Part shown: positions 34,875 to 42,204 of the stretch, in pieces
How positions within the stretch are numbered: the stretch's first letter is position 1
Layout: each line of letters begins with the position of its first letter
Assembly (NCBI RefSeq): GCF_016865445.1
Contig: NZ_AP024412.1
Span: 930,001-994,000, forward strand
DNA: 64,000 bases
From: Mariniplasma anaerobium
Lineage (GTDB): Bacteria; Bacillota_I; Bacilli_A; Acholeplasmatales; Acholeplasmataceae
Direction: 5' to 3'
Position numbers and translations under genes: made by a program
The notes under the pieces: generated by a model
What the model was told of the DNA's origin: nothing
The model's input: the letters and a program-made list of their open reading frames with translations, nothing else
Databases searched by the model: none

Positions 34875-35931
34875 AGTCATTAAGTAGTTGATCTACTGTT
34901 TTTCTATCTAATTTTTTTACAACAGCTAAAACTAATTTAACTGTGTTTTCATAATCATCATAGTGAATAATAGATGTGTGTGAATGTAAATATCTAGTTG
35001 GTATACATATAGATAGTCCAAGTGCTCCATCATGTGCAAGATGCATATGACCAGCATCAGTTCTACCACCTACGATAAAAGCTTCTTGATAAGGAATATT
35101 TTCTTCTTTTGCAATATCAACAACAAATTTTCTTAAATTTTGATTTGGTATTAACCCACTATCATATAATAATATTTGTGGTCCTTTTCCTAGTGATTGT
35201 TCTACTTTATCCCCATCAGGAACATCATTAGCAAGTCCACTATCAATAGCAATTGCGATTTCTGGATGTACGACATAACTAGAAGTTTTAGCTCCTCTTA
35301 ATCCGACTTCTTCTTGTACTGTAAAAGTTGCATATAAGTTATTTGGTGATTGATCTAATCTTTTTAAAACTTCCATCACAACTGCACTACCAATACGATT
35401 ATCCCAAGCCTTAGATAGCAAATGCTTTTGACTACCCAATACTTTAAATTCACTATGTGGTGTAATCATTTGACCTGGAAGAACACCAATGTCTAGAGCT
35501 TCTTGTTTTGATGATACACCTATATCTAAGTACATAGAATCAATAGAGATTGCTTCTTTTCTCTTTTCTAATGGCATGATATGTGGAGGTTTAACTCCAG
35601 TAACAGCAGTAAGTATACCTTTTGGCGTATGTATGTCCCAGACTTGTGCGAGCATAACTTGAGAAAACCAGCCGCCTAAAGTTTGGAATTTTACAAATCC
35701 ATCATTTGTAATTTGTGTTACTAGTAATCCAATTTCATCCATATGACCAGCAATCATAACGTTTGGTCCATCATGTTTTTTTATGGCAATTAATGATCCT
35801 AAATTATCCACAATCATTTCATCCGCATAATCTTTAATTTCATTTTTGATATAATTTCGTACCTGTTTTTCATGACCTGGAACTCCAGGCAATAAAGAAA
35901 TCGTTTTTAAAGCTTCATATGTTTTATTCAT
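34873..35931 (-). CDS. M42-family metallo-aminopeptidase 1
   Basis: 352 residues. Metal and catalytic motifs of M42 peptidases: AGHMDEIGL, DNRIGSAV, VQEEVGLRGA with the catalytic Glu pair, ALDSG-type AIAIDSGLA, and the final His in LHSHTSIIH. These cytosolic dodecameric TET-type enzymes trim short peptides with two divalent metal ions. A paralogue is at 50375-51436. An AGGAG-like GGAGCG is 9 nt before the ATG. A candidate RNA gene lies directly upstream. Confidence 0.92.
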   Translation of the reverse strand: MNKTYEALKTISLLPGVPGHEKQVRNYIKNEIKDYADEMIVDNLGSLIAIKKHDGPNVMIAGHMDEIGLLVTQITNDGFVKFQTLGGWFSQVMLAQVWDIHTPKGILTAVTGVKPPHIMPLEKRKEAISIDSMYLDIGVSSKQEALDIGVLPGQMITPHSEFKVLGSQKHLLSKAWDNRIGSAVVMEVLKRLDQSPNNLYATFTVQEEVGLRGAKTSSYVVHPEIAIAIDSGLANDVPDGDKVEQSLGKGPQILLYDSGLIPNQNLRKFVVDIAKEENIPYQEAFIVGGRTDAGHMHLAHDGALGLSICIPTRYLHSHTSIIHYDDYENTVKLVLAVVKKLDRKTVDQLLND

Positions 35932-35983
35932 TGATATACGCTCCTTTTATAAATTATACTTATTATATCATGCTTATTGCATT

Positions 35984-36132
35984 AAAAAAAGCCTAGAAAG
36001 CTGTGAGAACGATATACGTTCAAGTGGGTGTTAATTTATCAATACTTTGGGATTCCGATTAATCGGCATTCACGCCCGTATCGCATAACTCCCATTCATA
36101 AGATTTGGGTTCCACGGCTGCTTCCTAGGTTT
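35984..36132 (-). ncRNA. Candidate structured RNA, ~149 nt, with closing stem and terminator
   Basis: Promoter TTGACT-17-TACATT lies at 36139-36167. The 5' end CCTAGGAAGC (36120-36129) pairs over 10 bp with GCTTTCTAGG at the 3' end (35992-36001), followed by seven U residues. Inside are CCGT/ACGG, CCGA-TTAA-TCGG and GAACG-TATAT-CGTTC hairpins. The closing stem, branched middle and terminator recall an independent housekeeping RNA such as 6S, but the family could not be assigned. It ends 50 bp before the M42 gene, so a riboswitch is less likely but not excluded. Confidence 0.55.
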
Positions 36133-36138
36133 ACTTAT

Positions 36139-36167
36139 AATGTATCACTTTATATATTTTAAGTCAA
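36139..36167 (-). promoter_or_regulatory. Promoter of the structured RNA, TTGACT-17-TACATT
   Basis: Minus-strand TTGACT (36162-36167) and TACATT (36139-36144) with 17-nt spacing, placing the start at the closing stem. Confidence 0.6.
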
Positions 36168-36229
36168 GTCTTTTAGTGCTTTATAATCGGATAAAGTGAC
36201 ATTTTAAAAAAAGTTATTACTTCTTTTTC

Positions 36230-36258
36230 TTGTATCTTTTTTTAATCAGTGGTATAAT
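36230..36258 (+). promoter_or_regulatory. Promoter of the short plus-strand RNA, TTGTAT-17-TATAAT
   Basis: TTGTAT (36230-36235) and a perfect TATAAT (36253-36258) with 17-nt spacing. Confidence 0.65.
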
Positions 36259-36264
36259 ATAAAA

Positions 36265-36323
36265 TGTCATATATCGGGGGATATTAAAGCTAATTAGTTA
36301 AAAGACTATTTGTCTTTTTTTTT
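36265..36323 (+). ncRNA. Candidate ~59-nt small RNA
   Basis: It starts after the TATAAT at 36253-36258 and ends at AAAGAC-TATTT-GTCTTT plus a T-run (36301-36323). It contains a small hairpin ATATC-GGGG-GATAT exposing a G-rich loop, the complement of a pyrimidine-rich target. No ORF. It runs opposite to both neighbours, so it is not a leader. Confidence 0.5.
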
Positions 36324-36351
36324 ATGTCATAAGAAATATATTATACAAAAA

Positions 36352-36370
36352 AAGTCCCTTAATGGGACTT
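36352..36370 (-). terminator. Terminator of the 485-residue membrane protein gene
   Basis: AAGTCCC-TTAAT-GGGACTT with a U-run on the minus strand, 6 bp after the stop. Confidence 0.85.
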
Positions 36371-36376
36371 ATTTAT

Positions 36377-37834
36377 TTAGTAATAAACTGAGACTCTTAC
36401 ATATTTACCACGATAGACCATTAAAGATAATAAAACATCTCTAATTTTAGTTTCTATCAGATAATCATTGTTAACAGTTGTTAGATCAATTCTTGCAGTG
36501 ATATAATCATCTACTTTAATTGATTCTATAAGTGTAACATGATATTCATTTTTCATATATTTTAAATCATCATAATTATTGAAATATGCAATTATTGAAA
36601 TAATGATTGGCGCATCAATATGTAATTCTTTTAATAGTTCTGCTAAACGTTGTGCTCTAGCAATAATATATTCTGGTCGATGGAAAAAGTTAGTTTCATA
36701 AATAGTTTTATCAGGATCATGTTTTAAATCCATTGGAATATCTGTTTTATATTTCGCTTCTAAATACGTTTTAAATTTGCATGCTCTACGCTCTGCTTTT
36801 TTATTAAATTCCGTATATAGATGGACTATATCTCCCTCATAAGCATATGCGGAAATGATAAAATGGAAAAAATTTGCATAAACTAAAACATCATGGAAAT
36901 ATTGTTTAAACTTTTTTCTAGAAACTTTTATATGATAATGTCCAGATAATGTAAATGTTTCATTATAAACAAGTGGTTCAAATAAAGCATTTGCTCTTAC
37001 TTCCAATTGTTGATCTACATCATAGTACTCATATTTATCATAAGCAACTCTTTGATATAGATTATGAAGTTCAATAGCTACAATAACTAATCCAAATAGA
37101 ACTGTAGATCCAGCTAAACTATATCTAAGTGCATCATCAAATCTAGAAATTAAGGTTAGATAAATAATTGGAGGAAATATTGCAACACTCAATATTCTAA
37201 ATGTCGATGTGAATCCTTTAGAATGAACAAAATAAGCTAATAAGAATACGATAATCACTATATATAAAGTAAAGAAATTACTCCAGCTAAAATCATTTAA
37301 ACTGTTTGCTACAAAATTTATTTCATGAATAAATAAAAATATACCTAAAGTATATAAAAATAACATTACAGCTTGTCTGGTATGTAAATACCATTTTTTA
37401 GTATATAGCTTTCGTTGTTGAGGAAGATGATAAAAATTCTTCATTTCTTTTCGATATTCAAAAAATGGCCAATATGAACCACTTAATCGAATACGAATTG
37501 GAAGTACAGCTTCATCTTTCATCTTATTTTCTAAAAATTGTTCAAAAATTGATAATGGGTTTAATATAAAAAGCAAAGTACCAATGATTATGAATGGAAA
37601 TTGATAATCATAAGGTAAAATTCTCAATATAGTGAAAACTAATATACCATATATACTAGTAATAATAAGTTTAGGTATACCACCAAACACATAAACACCT
37701 ATATAAACCAAAGAAATGATAGCTGAAATCATAAAAATGCCCTGTCCTCTTAATCCCAAAAGGATTAAAGCAATAGGCAATAATATTAAAACTAAAGTTG
37801 TTAAGCTAAGTGCAATTATTAGTCGTGATTTCAT
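36377..37834 (-). CDS. Large integral membrane protein, unknown function
   Basis: 485 residues. Four helices at the N-terminus (about 5-110), a basic cytoplasmic stretch (about 110-150), further helices (about 155-250), then a soluble C-terminal half (about 260-485) with mixed alpha/beta character ending in VRVSVYY. No known domain or catalytic motif was recognised. It lies alone between L20 and the candidate RNAs, with its own terminator. Probably lineage-specific. The soluble half might bind a ligand; this is not supported further. Confidence 0.7.
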   Translation of the reverse strand: MKSRLIIALSLTTLVLILLPIALILLGLRGQGIFMISAIISLVYIGVYVFGGIPKLIITSIYGILVFTILRILPYDYQFPFIIIGTLLFILNPLSIFEQFLENKMKDEAVLPIRIRLSGSYWPFFEYRKEMKNFYHLPQQRKLYTKKWYLHTRQAVMLFLYTLGIFLFIHEINFVANSLNDFSWSNFFTLYIVIIVFLLAYFVHSKGFTSTFRILSVAIFPPIIYLTLISRFDDALRYSLAGSTVLFGLVIVAIELHNLYQRVAYDKYEYYDVDQQLEVRANALFEPLVYNETFTLSGHYHIKVSRKKFKQYFHDVLVYANFFHFIISAYAYEGDIVHLYTEFNKKAERRACKFKTYLEAKYKTDIPMDLKHDPDKTIYETNFFHRPEYIIARAQRLAELLKELHIDAPIIISIIAYFNNYDDLKYMKNEYHVTLIESIKVDDYITARIDLTTVNNDYLIETKIRDVLLSLMVYRGKYVRVSVYY

Positions 37835-37863
37835 TTATATCCCCTTTACTTTATTATACAAAA

Positions 37864-37887
37864 AAAGAGTGGTTTTTACCACTCTTT
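37864..37887 (-). terminator. Terminator of the infC-rpmI-rplT operon
   Basis: AAAGAGTGGT pairs with ACCACTCTTT around TTTT, with a U-run on the minus strand, 7 bp after the rplT stop. Confidence 0.85.
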
Positions 37888-37893
37888 GATTTG

Positions 37894-38544
37894 TTATTTA
37901 TCTGATTTTTGTAAAGCTTCAACTAATTCAGCTTTTTTCATACTACTGTAACCAGTAATATCGCGTTCTGAACATAATTTTTTAAGATCAGCAACTAATA
38001 AACTAGAGTAATCAACTTTTTCAACTTTTTTCTCTACTTTTTTAGCTTCTGGCTTAACTTCTTTTTTAGGTTCAGCTTTTACTTCTTTTTTAGGTTCAGC
38101 CTTTACAACTTTTTTAACTTCAGGCTTAACTACTTTTTTAGCAACTTTGACTTCAACTTTTTTGTTTTCAGTCTTTGGAGGTGTATATCCATCTAAAGCA
38201 GCTTGCGCTAATGCACAATAAGCTTTAAAATCTTCAGGTTGATTAACAGCGATATCAGCTAACATCTTACGGTTAACTTCAACGTTTGCTAGTATTAAAC
38301 CATGAATTAACAATGAATATTTCATTCCATTTAATTTAGCTGCAGCATTGATACGAGTAATCCATAATTTTCTGAATTCTCTCTTTCTTTGCTTTCTATC
38401 TCTATATGCATACGATAATGAATGCATAACTTGTTCATGTGCTGTACGATATAATGCACGTTTTGAGCCAAAATAACCTTTAGCTAACTTTAATATTTTT
38501 TTACGACGACGTCTAGTGACGGTCCCACCTTTTACTCTTGGCAT
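37894..38544 (-). CDS. rplT: 50S ribosomal protein L20 with C-terminal SAP-like extension
   Basis: 216 residues against about 118 for normal L20. Residues 1-120 are a complete L20 (MPRVKGG..., [26 protein letters not shown]). Residues about 122-176 are a Lys/Glu/Val/Pro-rich repeat linker, and about 177-216 a small helix-extended-helix unit ([19 protein letters not shown]...) like SAP or Rho-N domains. L20 nucleates 23S rRNA folding and represses its own operon. The extension could bind nucleic acid; this is inference. Last gene of the operon. Confidence 0.95.
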   Translation of the reverse strand: MPRVKGGTVTRRRRKKILKLAKGYFGSKRALYRTAHEQVMHSLSYAYRDRKQRKREFRKLWITRINAAAKLNGMKYSLLIHGLILANVEVNRKMLADIAVNQPEDFKAYCALAQAALDGYTPPKTENKKVEVKVAKKVVKPEVKKVVKAEPKKEVKAEPKKEVKPEAKKVEKKVEKVDYSSLLVADLKKLCSERDITGYSSMKKAELVEALQKSDK

Positions 38545-38559
38545 TTTTTAAATCTCCTT

Positions 38560-38760
38560 CTACTTCATATTCGAAATAAGTGACTTAATACGTTTAGCAT
38601 CTGATGCATGAACGCTTGTTTCGCCTCTTAAGTTTCTATTTTGTTTTGTTGTTTTTGATGCTGCTAAATGGCCTTTATATGCTTGTCCACGAACAAGTTT
38701 ACCAGTACCAGTAATTTTAATTCTTTTCTTTAATCCACTATGTGTCTTTTGTTTTGGCAT
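38560..38760 (-). CDS. rpmI: 50S ribosomal protein L35
   Basis: 66 residues, normal length, strongly basic. Starts MPKQKTHSGLKKR and contains the family's RGQAYKGHLAASKT-type core. It is a late-assembling large-subunit protein. It sits 15 bp before rplT and 18 bp after infC in the classical infC-rpmI-rplT order. Confidence 0.97.
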   Translation of the reverse strand: MPKQKTHSGLKKRIKITGTGKLVRGQAYKGHLAASKTTKQNRNLRGETSVHASDAKRIKSLISNMK

Positions 38761-38778
38761 GTGAATACATCCTTCCTT

Positions 38779-39315
38779 CTATTTGTTTTGATTTGGCGCA
38801 AGTACGGCAATCATGCTGCGTCCATCCATCTTAGGATAAGATTCAACTGTTGCATTAGCACCTATTGATTCAATAAATTTGATGATGACTTCTCTACCAA
38901 CACTTTGGTGAGTAATCATTCTTCCAAAGAAACGTATTGAGACTTTAACTTTATCACCTTTTTCTAAGAACTTAAGTGCGTGTTTAAGTTTTGTTTCTAA
39001 GTCATGTTTATCAATAGTTGGACTAAGTCTAATTTCCTTAGTTTCAACTGTACGTTGACTTTTCTTCATCTCTCTAAGCTTTCTTTGTTGCTCGTAACGA
39101 TATTTCGAGTAATCCATCAATTTGGCTACCATTGGTTTTGAGTCTGGAGACACAACAACTAAATCTAGTTCTTTTTCACTAGCTATTTTCATTGCATCCT
39201 TTTTAGGGATTACACCATGATTTGTACCTTCGTCATCAATAAAAAGTAGATTAACGTTAGGTATCGATTCGTTAACAAGATCAGTATTTTTCTTGTTTGA
39301 GTAGTTTTGTTTAAT
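38779..39315 (-). CDS. infC: Translation initiation factor IF-3, ATT start
   Basis: About 178 residues. N-domain (LLFIDDEGTNHGVIPKKDAMKIA) and C-domain (KEIRLSPTIDKHDLETKLKHALKFLEKGDKVKVSIRF in pieces). IF-3 checks initiator tRNA on the 30S subunit. No ATG is in frame. The frame opens at a GTG (39324), but GGAGG (39324-39328) overlaps that codon, so it cannot serve it. The ATT at 39313-39315 is 8 nt from GGAGG, the normal distance. AUU starts are a known feature of infC and allow IF-3 autoregulation. Confidence 0.95.
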   Translation of the reverse strand: MKQNYSNKKNTDLVNESIPNVNLLFIDDEGTNHGVIPKKDAMKIASEKELDLVVVSPDSKPMVAKLMDYSKYRYEQQRKLREMKKSQRTVETKEIRLSPTIDKHDLETKLKHALKFLEKGDKVKVSIRFFGRMITHQSVGREVIIKFIESIGANATVESYPKMDGRSMIAVLAPNQNK

Positions 39316-39329
39316 ATTTTTCACCTCCG

Positions 39330-39468
39330 AAATATTAATTTTTATGAAAAGAAAAAGTGGTTACGTTAAGTACCCACTTAAATGTCAATTAAAATAAAAA
39401 TTTTAAATGTGACTGTTTGCCCATGAATTCATCCATCAGGCGAGAGGGTACCTCTTCTTTTCACTACC
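39330..39468 (-). promoter_or_regulatory. Ribosomal-protein leader of infC-rpmI-rplT (L20-type)
   Basis: The transcript from the promoter at 39475-39503 has about 140 nt before infC. It contains GAGG-TAC-CCTC near its start and a terminator-like stem AAGTGG/CCACTT (39355-39379) followed by U-rich sequence. Firmicutes control this operon through an L20-binding leader that ends in such a terminator. The position and layout match; the L20 site itself was not verified. Confidence 0.65.
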
Positions 39469-39474
39469 TTTTAA

Positions 39475-39503
39475 ATTATACTGTTTTTAATCTCTAAAGT
39501 CAA
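39475..39503 (-). promoter_or_regulatory. Promoter of infC operon, TTGACT-17-TATAAT
   Basis: Minus-strand TTGACT (39498-39503) and TATAAT (39475-39480) with 17-nt spacing, only 13 bp after the stop of the upstream ABC permease gene. Confidence 0.8.
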
Positions 39504-39516
39504 GGATTATTTGTTC

Positions 39517-40194
39517 TTATAACGCTTCTTTAAGAAATTTGAGGAAATATATGCTAAATCCTAGACTAATATAACATAATTTATAATATATTTCAATCAT
39601 ATTGATGTCTTTATCTATGCGAAATATAGGAAATATATAATATAACCATAACTTATCATAGGGCATAAATAGAGTCATTAACATATAGATTAAAACAATA
39701 AGAATAGCTAGAGTCTTATATTTATCTTTAATAAAGATCAAAATTAGGTTTAATATTAAAAACATATCCATCAATAAATCAATAAACATAAAAACCTCAA
39801 TCTGTATATCAACACCTATCATGAGTTTAGGTATTAATATATAAATCATGATGATGAAACTAAAAAATATAATGATATGCATAAAGAAAAACAAGTATTT
39901 ATGAACAAAGACTTTTTGTCTACCAAAAAAACTTATAAGTGGCTTCATAAAATCTTGATCATGATCTAGTGCTAAAAATAAGACGAACATAGCATTTAAA
40001 ATTAAAAATATTTGTAAAAATAAGGCTTTAATATATGTTTGATAATACAAAGGATAAAGCATAACTTCATATTTTTGATATTCATTTTTACTAATAAGAA
40101 TAATTAAACTGATGGCGATCAATTGATAGATGACTAAAATCATATATTTCTTCTTATGCATATATGACAAATAAATAATCTTAATTAAAGACAT
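39517..40194 (-). CDS. ABC transporter permease-like membrane protein
   Basis: 225 residues with six predicted membrane helices and almost no soluble loops, typical of ABC-2-like permease subunits, though no motif was recognised. It overlaps the ATPase gene by 10 bp, which is the main reason for the call. Last gene of a compact four-gene minus operon (secreted protein, anchored protein, ATPase, permease). No terminator separates it from the infC promoter, so read-through into infC is possible. Confidence 0.6.
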   Translation of the reverse strand: MSLIKIIYLSYMHKKKYMILVIYQLIAISLIILISKNEYQKYEVMLYPLYYQTYIKALFLQIFLILNAMFVLFLALDHDQDFMKPLISFFGRQKVFVHKYLFFFMHIIIFFSFIIMIYILIPKLMIGVDIQIEVFMFIDLLMDMFLILNLILIFIKDKYKTLAILIVLIYMLMTLFMPYDKLWLYYIFPIFRIDKDINMIEIYYKLCYISLGFSIYFLKFLKEAL

Positions 40195-40739
40195 AAAACC
40201 TTATTGGCTAAATCATTAAACAATTCTGGTTTGTGTGTCGACACAATAATACTCAAGCCTTCTTCTTTCTTCTTTTTTAAATATGCCTTTAAATCAAGCA
40301 TACTGTTTGTATCTAAGCCTGATAGAGGTTCATCAAGGATGATTAGATCGGGTTTGCCAATGAATGTTGTAATAATACCAAGCTTTTGCTGGTTTCCTTT
40401 AGATAACTGATAAATATATTTAAATAAGGGAATATTAAACAAATGAATCATTTCTTCGCTAATCTTATCTTTTTTCACTTTAGCTAGCGTTTCAAGATAA
40501 TCAGATACTTTTATTAAAGGCGGTAACATCATAATTTCTGGTAAATATCCAATTTTTAGCTTTTTCTTATTCACCATACCTTTATCTGGTTTTTTAAATC
40601 CTAAAATAAGTTCTAATAAAGTTGTTTTACCTTTTCCATTTTCACCACTAATTAATATAAAATCTTTAGCTTCTATCTTTAAGGTGAAGCTTTGTGGGCA
40701 ATAATATTTTTTTGCCTCTTTAAGTTCAATTAAGTGCAT
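40185..40739 (-). CDS. ABC transporter ATP-binding protein, compact
   Basis: 184 residues, shorter than usual (about 210-240) but complete: Walker A GENGKGKTT, signature LSKGNQQKL, Walker B LIILDEPLSGLD, switch His in STHKP. It would energise the adjacent six-helix permease, for export or for removal of a substrate from the membrane. Overlaps both neighbours (10 and 14 bp). The small size resembles ATPases of bacteriocin-immunity or Ytr-type exporters, but that is only a similarity. Confidence 0.88.
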   Translation of the reverse strand: MHLIELKEAKKYYCPQSFTLKIEAKDFILISGENGKGKTTLLELILGFKKPDKGMVNKKKLKIGYLPEIMMLPPLIKVSDYLETLAKVKKDKISEEMIHLFNIPLFKYIYQLSKGNQQKLGIITTFIGKPDLIILDEPLSGLDTNSMLDLKAYLKKKKEEGLSIIVSTHKPELFNDLANKVLCL

Positions 40740-41505
40740 AGTGATAGATAAGCTGTCCAGATTGTTTTAAAGTTTCATAATCTTTCATATAAACAAAATA
40801 ATTGATTGTATTAATCTGATTATCATCAAATGTGATGAAAATTGGGCATGCATAAAATAATTCATTTTTATAAGGTATGGTGATTTTAATGATTTCGTCA
40901 TAAACTTCAAATGATACATTAAATAAATTTCCAACAGAAATTTGCTTGATATCATCTAAAAGTTCATTATATTCAATATCAATCTCATATAATCTTGATA
41001 AATATTGATTATCTTCTTTTCTTCCAGATAAAGCAGTCCAATTGATAAATGATTCATCTTCATCAATTGTTTTAAAACTAATAGATCCAATAAATATATC
41101 ATATAAATCTTCATTAACAAGACTTATTTCAAGATATGAAGACTCTATATCAAAATCATATCCTAATAAAGGCATATTAAAAACATAACTATACTTATAG
41201 TAAGTTTCATTCAAATACGTCTCTTGATGCAAAAATATAACATTATTTAACTCAAGTTCAATTGATTTAGAATATTCTTGATTATGAAGTTTTAAGTTTT
41301 GATAACTATTTACATCAACCATTGGATGATCTTTAGTGTTTAAATAAAAATCAATGTAACAATCTTCACCTATTTCATCTAGATAACTATAATAGGTATT
41401 GACACTTAATAATTTAGGTTGAATTGTATTTTGATTCTTATTAATTAAAATAACCATAAAGACAACAAGTGTAATCATGAAAATATATACAAATATATGC
41501 TTCAT
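40726..41505 (-). CDS. Membrane-anchored extracellular protein, unknown function
   Basis: 259 residues. One N-terminal helix (about residues 4-21) anchors or exports it, without a lipobox. The rest is beta-rich and hydrophilic, with acidic clusters, probably outside the cell. No domain was recognised. It overlaps the secreted protein gene by 4 bp and the ATPase gene by 14 bp. Context suggests an accessory subunit of the ABC system or a partner of the secreted protein. Confidence 0.65.
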   Translation of the reverse strand: MKHIFVYIFMITLVVFMVILINKNQNTIQPKLLSVNTYYSYLDEIGEDCYIDFYLNTKDHPMVDVNSYQNLKLHNQEYSKSIELELNNVIFLHQETYLNETYYKYSYVFNMPLLGYDFDIESSYLEISLVNEDLYDIFIGSISFKTIDEDESFINWTALSGRKEDNQYLSRLYEIDIEYNELLDDIKQISVGNLFNVSFEVYDEIIKITIPYKNELFYACPIFITFDDNQINTINYFVYMKDYETLKQSGQLIYHYALN

Positions 41506-42128
41506 ATTCTTGTTTTCTCCAAGCGCTGATATTGTGTCGTTACAACAAATGCTTCATATCCTCCACGATTTACCCTTACCCAGAAAAAATAGCGTGCTGC
41601 TACACCATTGGTAATTAAACCTTCTCCATAAATATACAAGTCAACTTGTGTACCTGCATCTACATCTAGATTAACTGTATATGATTCTTCAATTTCTTCT
41701 GATATCTGATAATCAGCAGATAATTTTAGCGATCCATCTAAATTATTTTTAAATGTTGGTTTTGTTGAACTGGTCTTTATACCTATAGACCCAGAAGCCG
41801 ATAAACTAAGCTTAGACGTTGTTTTACGATCTAGGTTATACTCATACTCAATTGCTGAATAACCATTGTTATAGTAAGAAAATAGCGTTTCAGTAATATA
41901 TGAACACTCGATATCCTTATTAACAGTATAAGTGCGCCATCCGATAAACTTTCTTTTGTCTACATTCTTATAATATGTTTTATATTCCTTACTAGTGTAA
42001 TCATTCAATAATTTTCCTGAAGCTATGTTTAGTGACTCAAATGCAAGATAGTTAGAATCTGCGTAAACAACATTGGTACAAATTAATAGATTTAAAAACA
42101 TAAAAACCATGATATAAAATTTTCTCAT
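41502..42128 (-). CDS. Secreted beta-rich protein, possible aerolysin-like fold
   Basis: 208 residues with a clear signal peptide (cleavage after VYA-D, about residue 24). The mature part has Ser/Thr-rich alternating strands (SLSASGSIGIKTS and the LKLSADYQIS region), then ESYTVNLDVDAGTQVDLYI. The latter resembles the ETX/MTX2 and aerolysin pattern where an ESxTVxxxVxxGTxV segment follows the membrane hairpin. Pore-forming activity is a hypothesis. First gene of the ABC operon; AGGAGG is just before the ATG. Confidence 0.55.
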   Translation of the reverse strand: MRKFYIMVFMFLNLLICTNVVYADSNYLAFESLNIASGKLLNDYTSKEYKTYYKNVDKRKFIGWRTYTVNKDIECSYITETLFSYYNNGYSAIEYEYNLDRKTTSKLSLSASGSIGIKTSSTKPTFKNNLDGSLKLSADYQISEEIEESYTVNLDVDAGTQVDLYIYGEGLITNGVAARYFFWVRVNRGGYEAFVVTTQYQRLEKTRI

Positions 42129-42182
42129 ATATAAACCCTCCTATCTCATAATAGGAAATGATTTATATTTTACTTTAAAAAA

Positions 42183-42204
42183 AAATCCCAATAAATTGGA
42201 ATTT
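42183..42204 (-). terminator. Terminator of the pepP gene
   Basis: On the minus strand AAATTCCAAT-TT-ATTGGGATTT followed by a U-run (one G-U pair), overlapping the pepP stop. Confidence 0.7.

Larger units (their letters stand above)
35932..36376. other. Intergenic region with two candidate RNA genes
   Basis: 445 bp without an ORF. It holds a minus-strand structured RNA (35984-36132) with its own promoter and terminator, a short plus-strand RNA (36265-36323) with promoter and terminator, and the terminator 36352-36370 of the next gene. Confidence 0.6.

Noticed and set aside
35984-36132. SRP RNA, because GGAAGCAGCC occurs near the 5' end
   Set aside because: The SRP motif must sit at a GGAA-capped hairpin; here the string is part of the closing stem.
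39322-39324. GTG as the infC start
   Set aside because: The GGAGG ribosome site overlaps this codon; the ATT at 39313-39315 has the normal 8-nt spacing.
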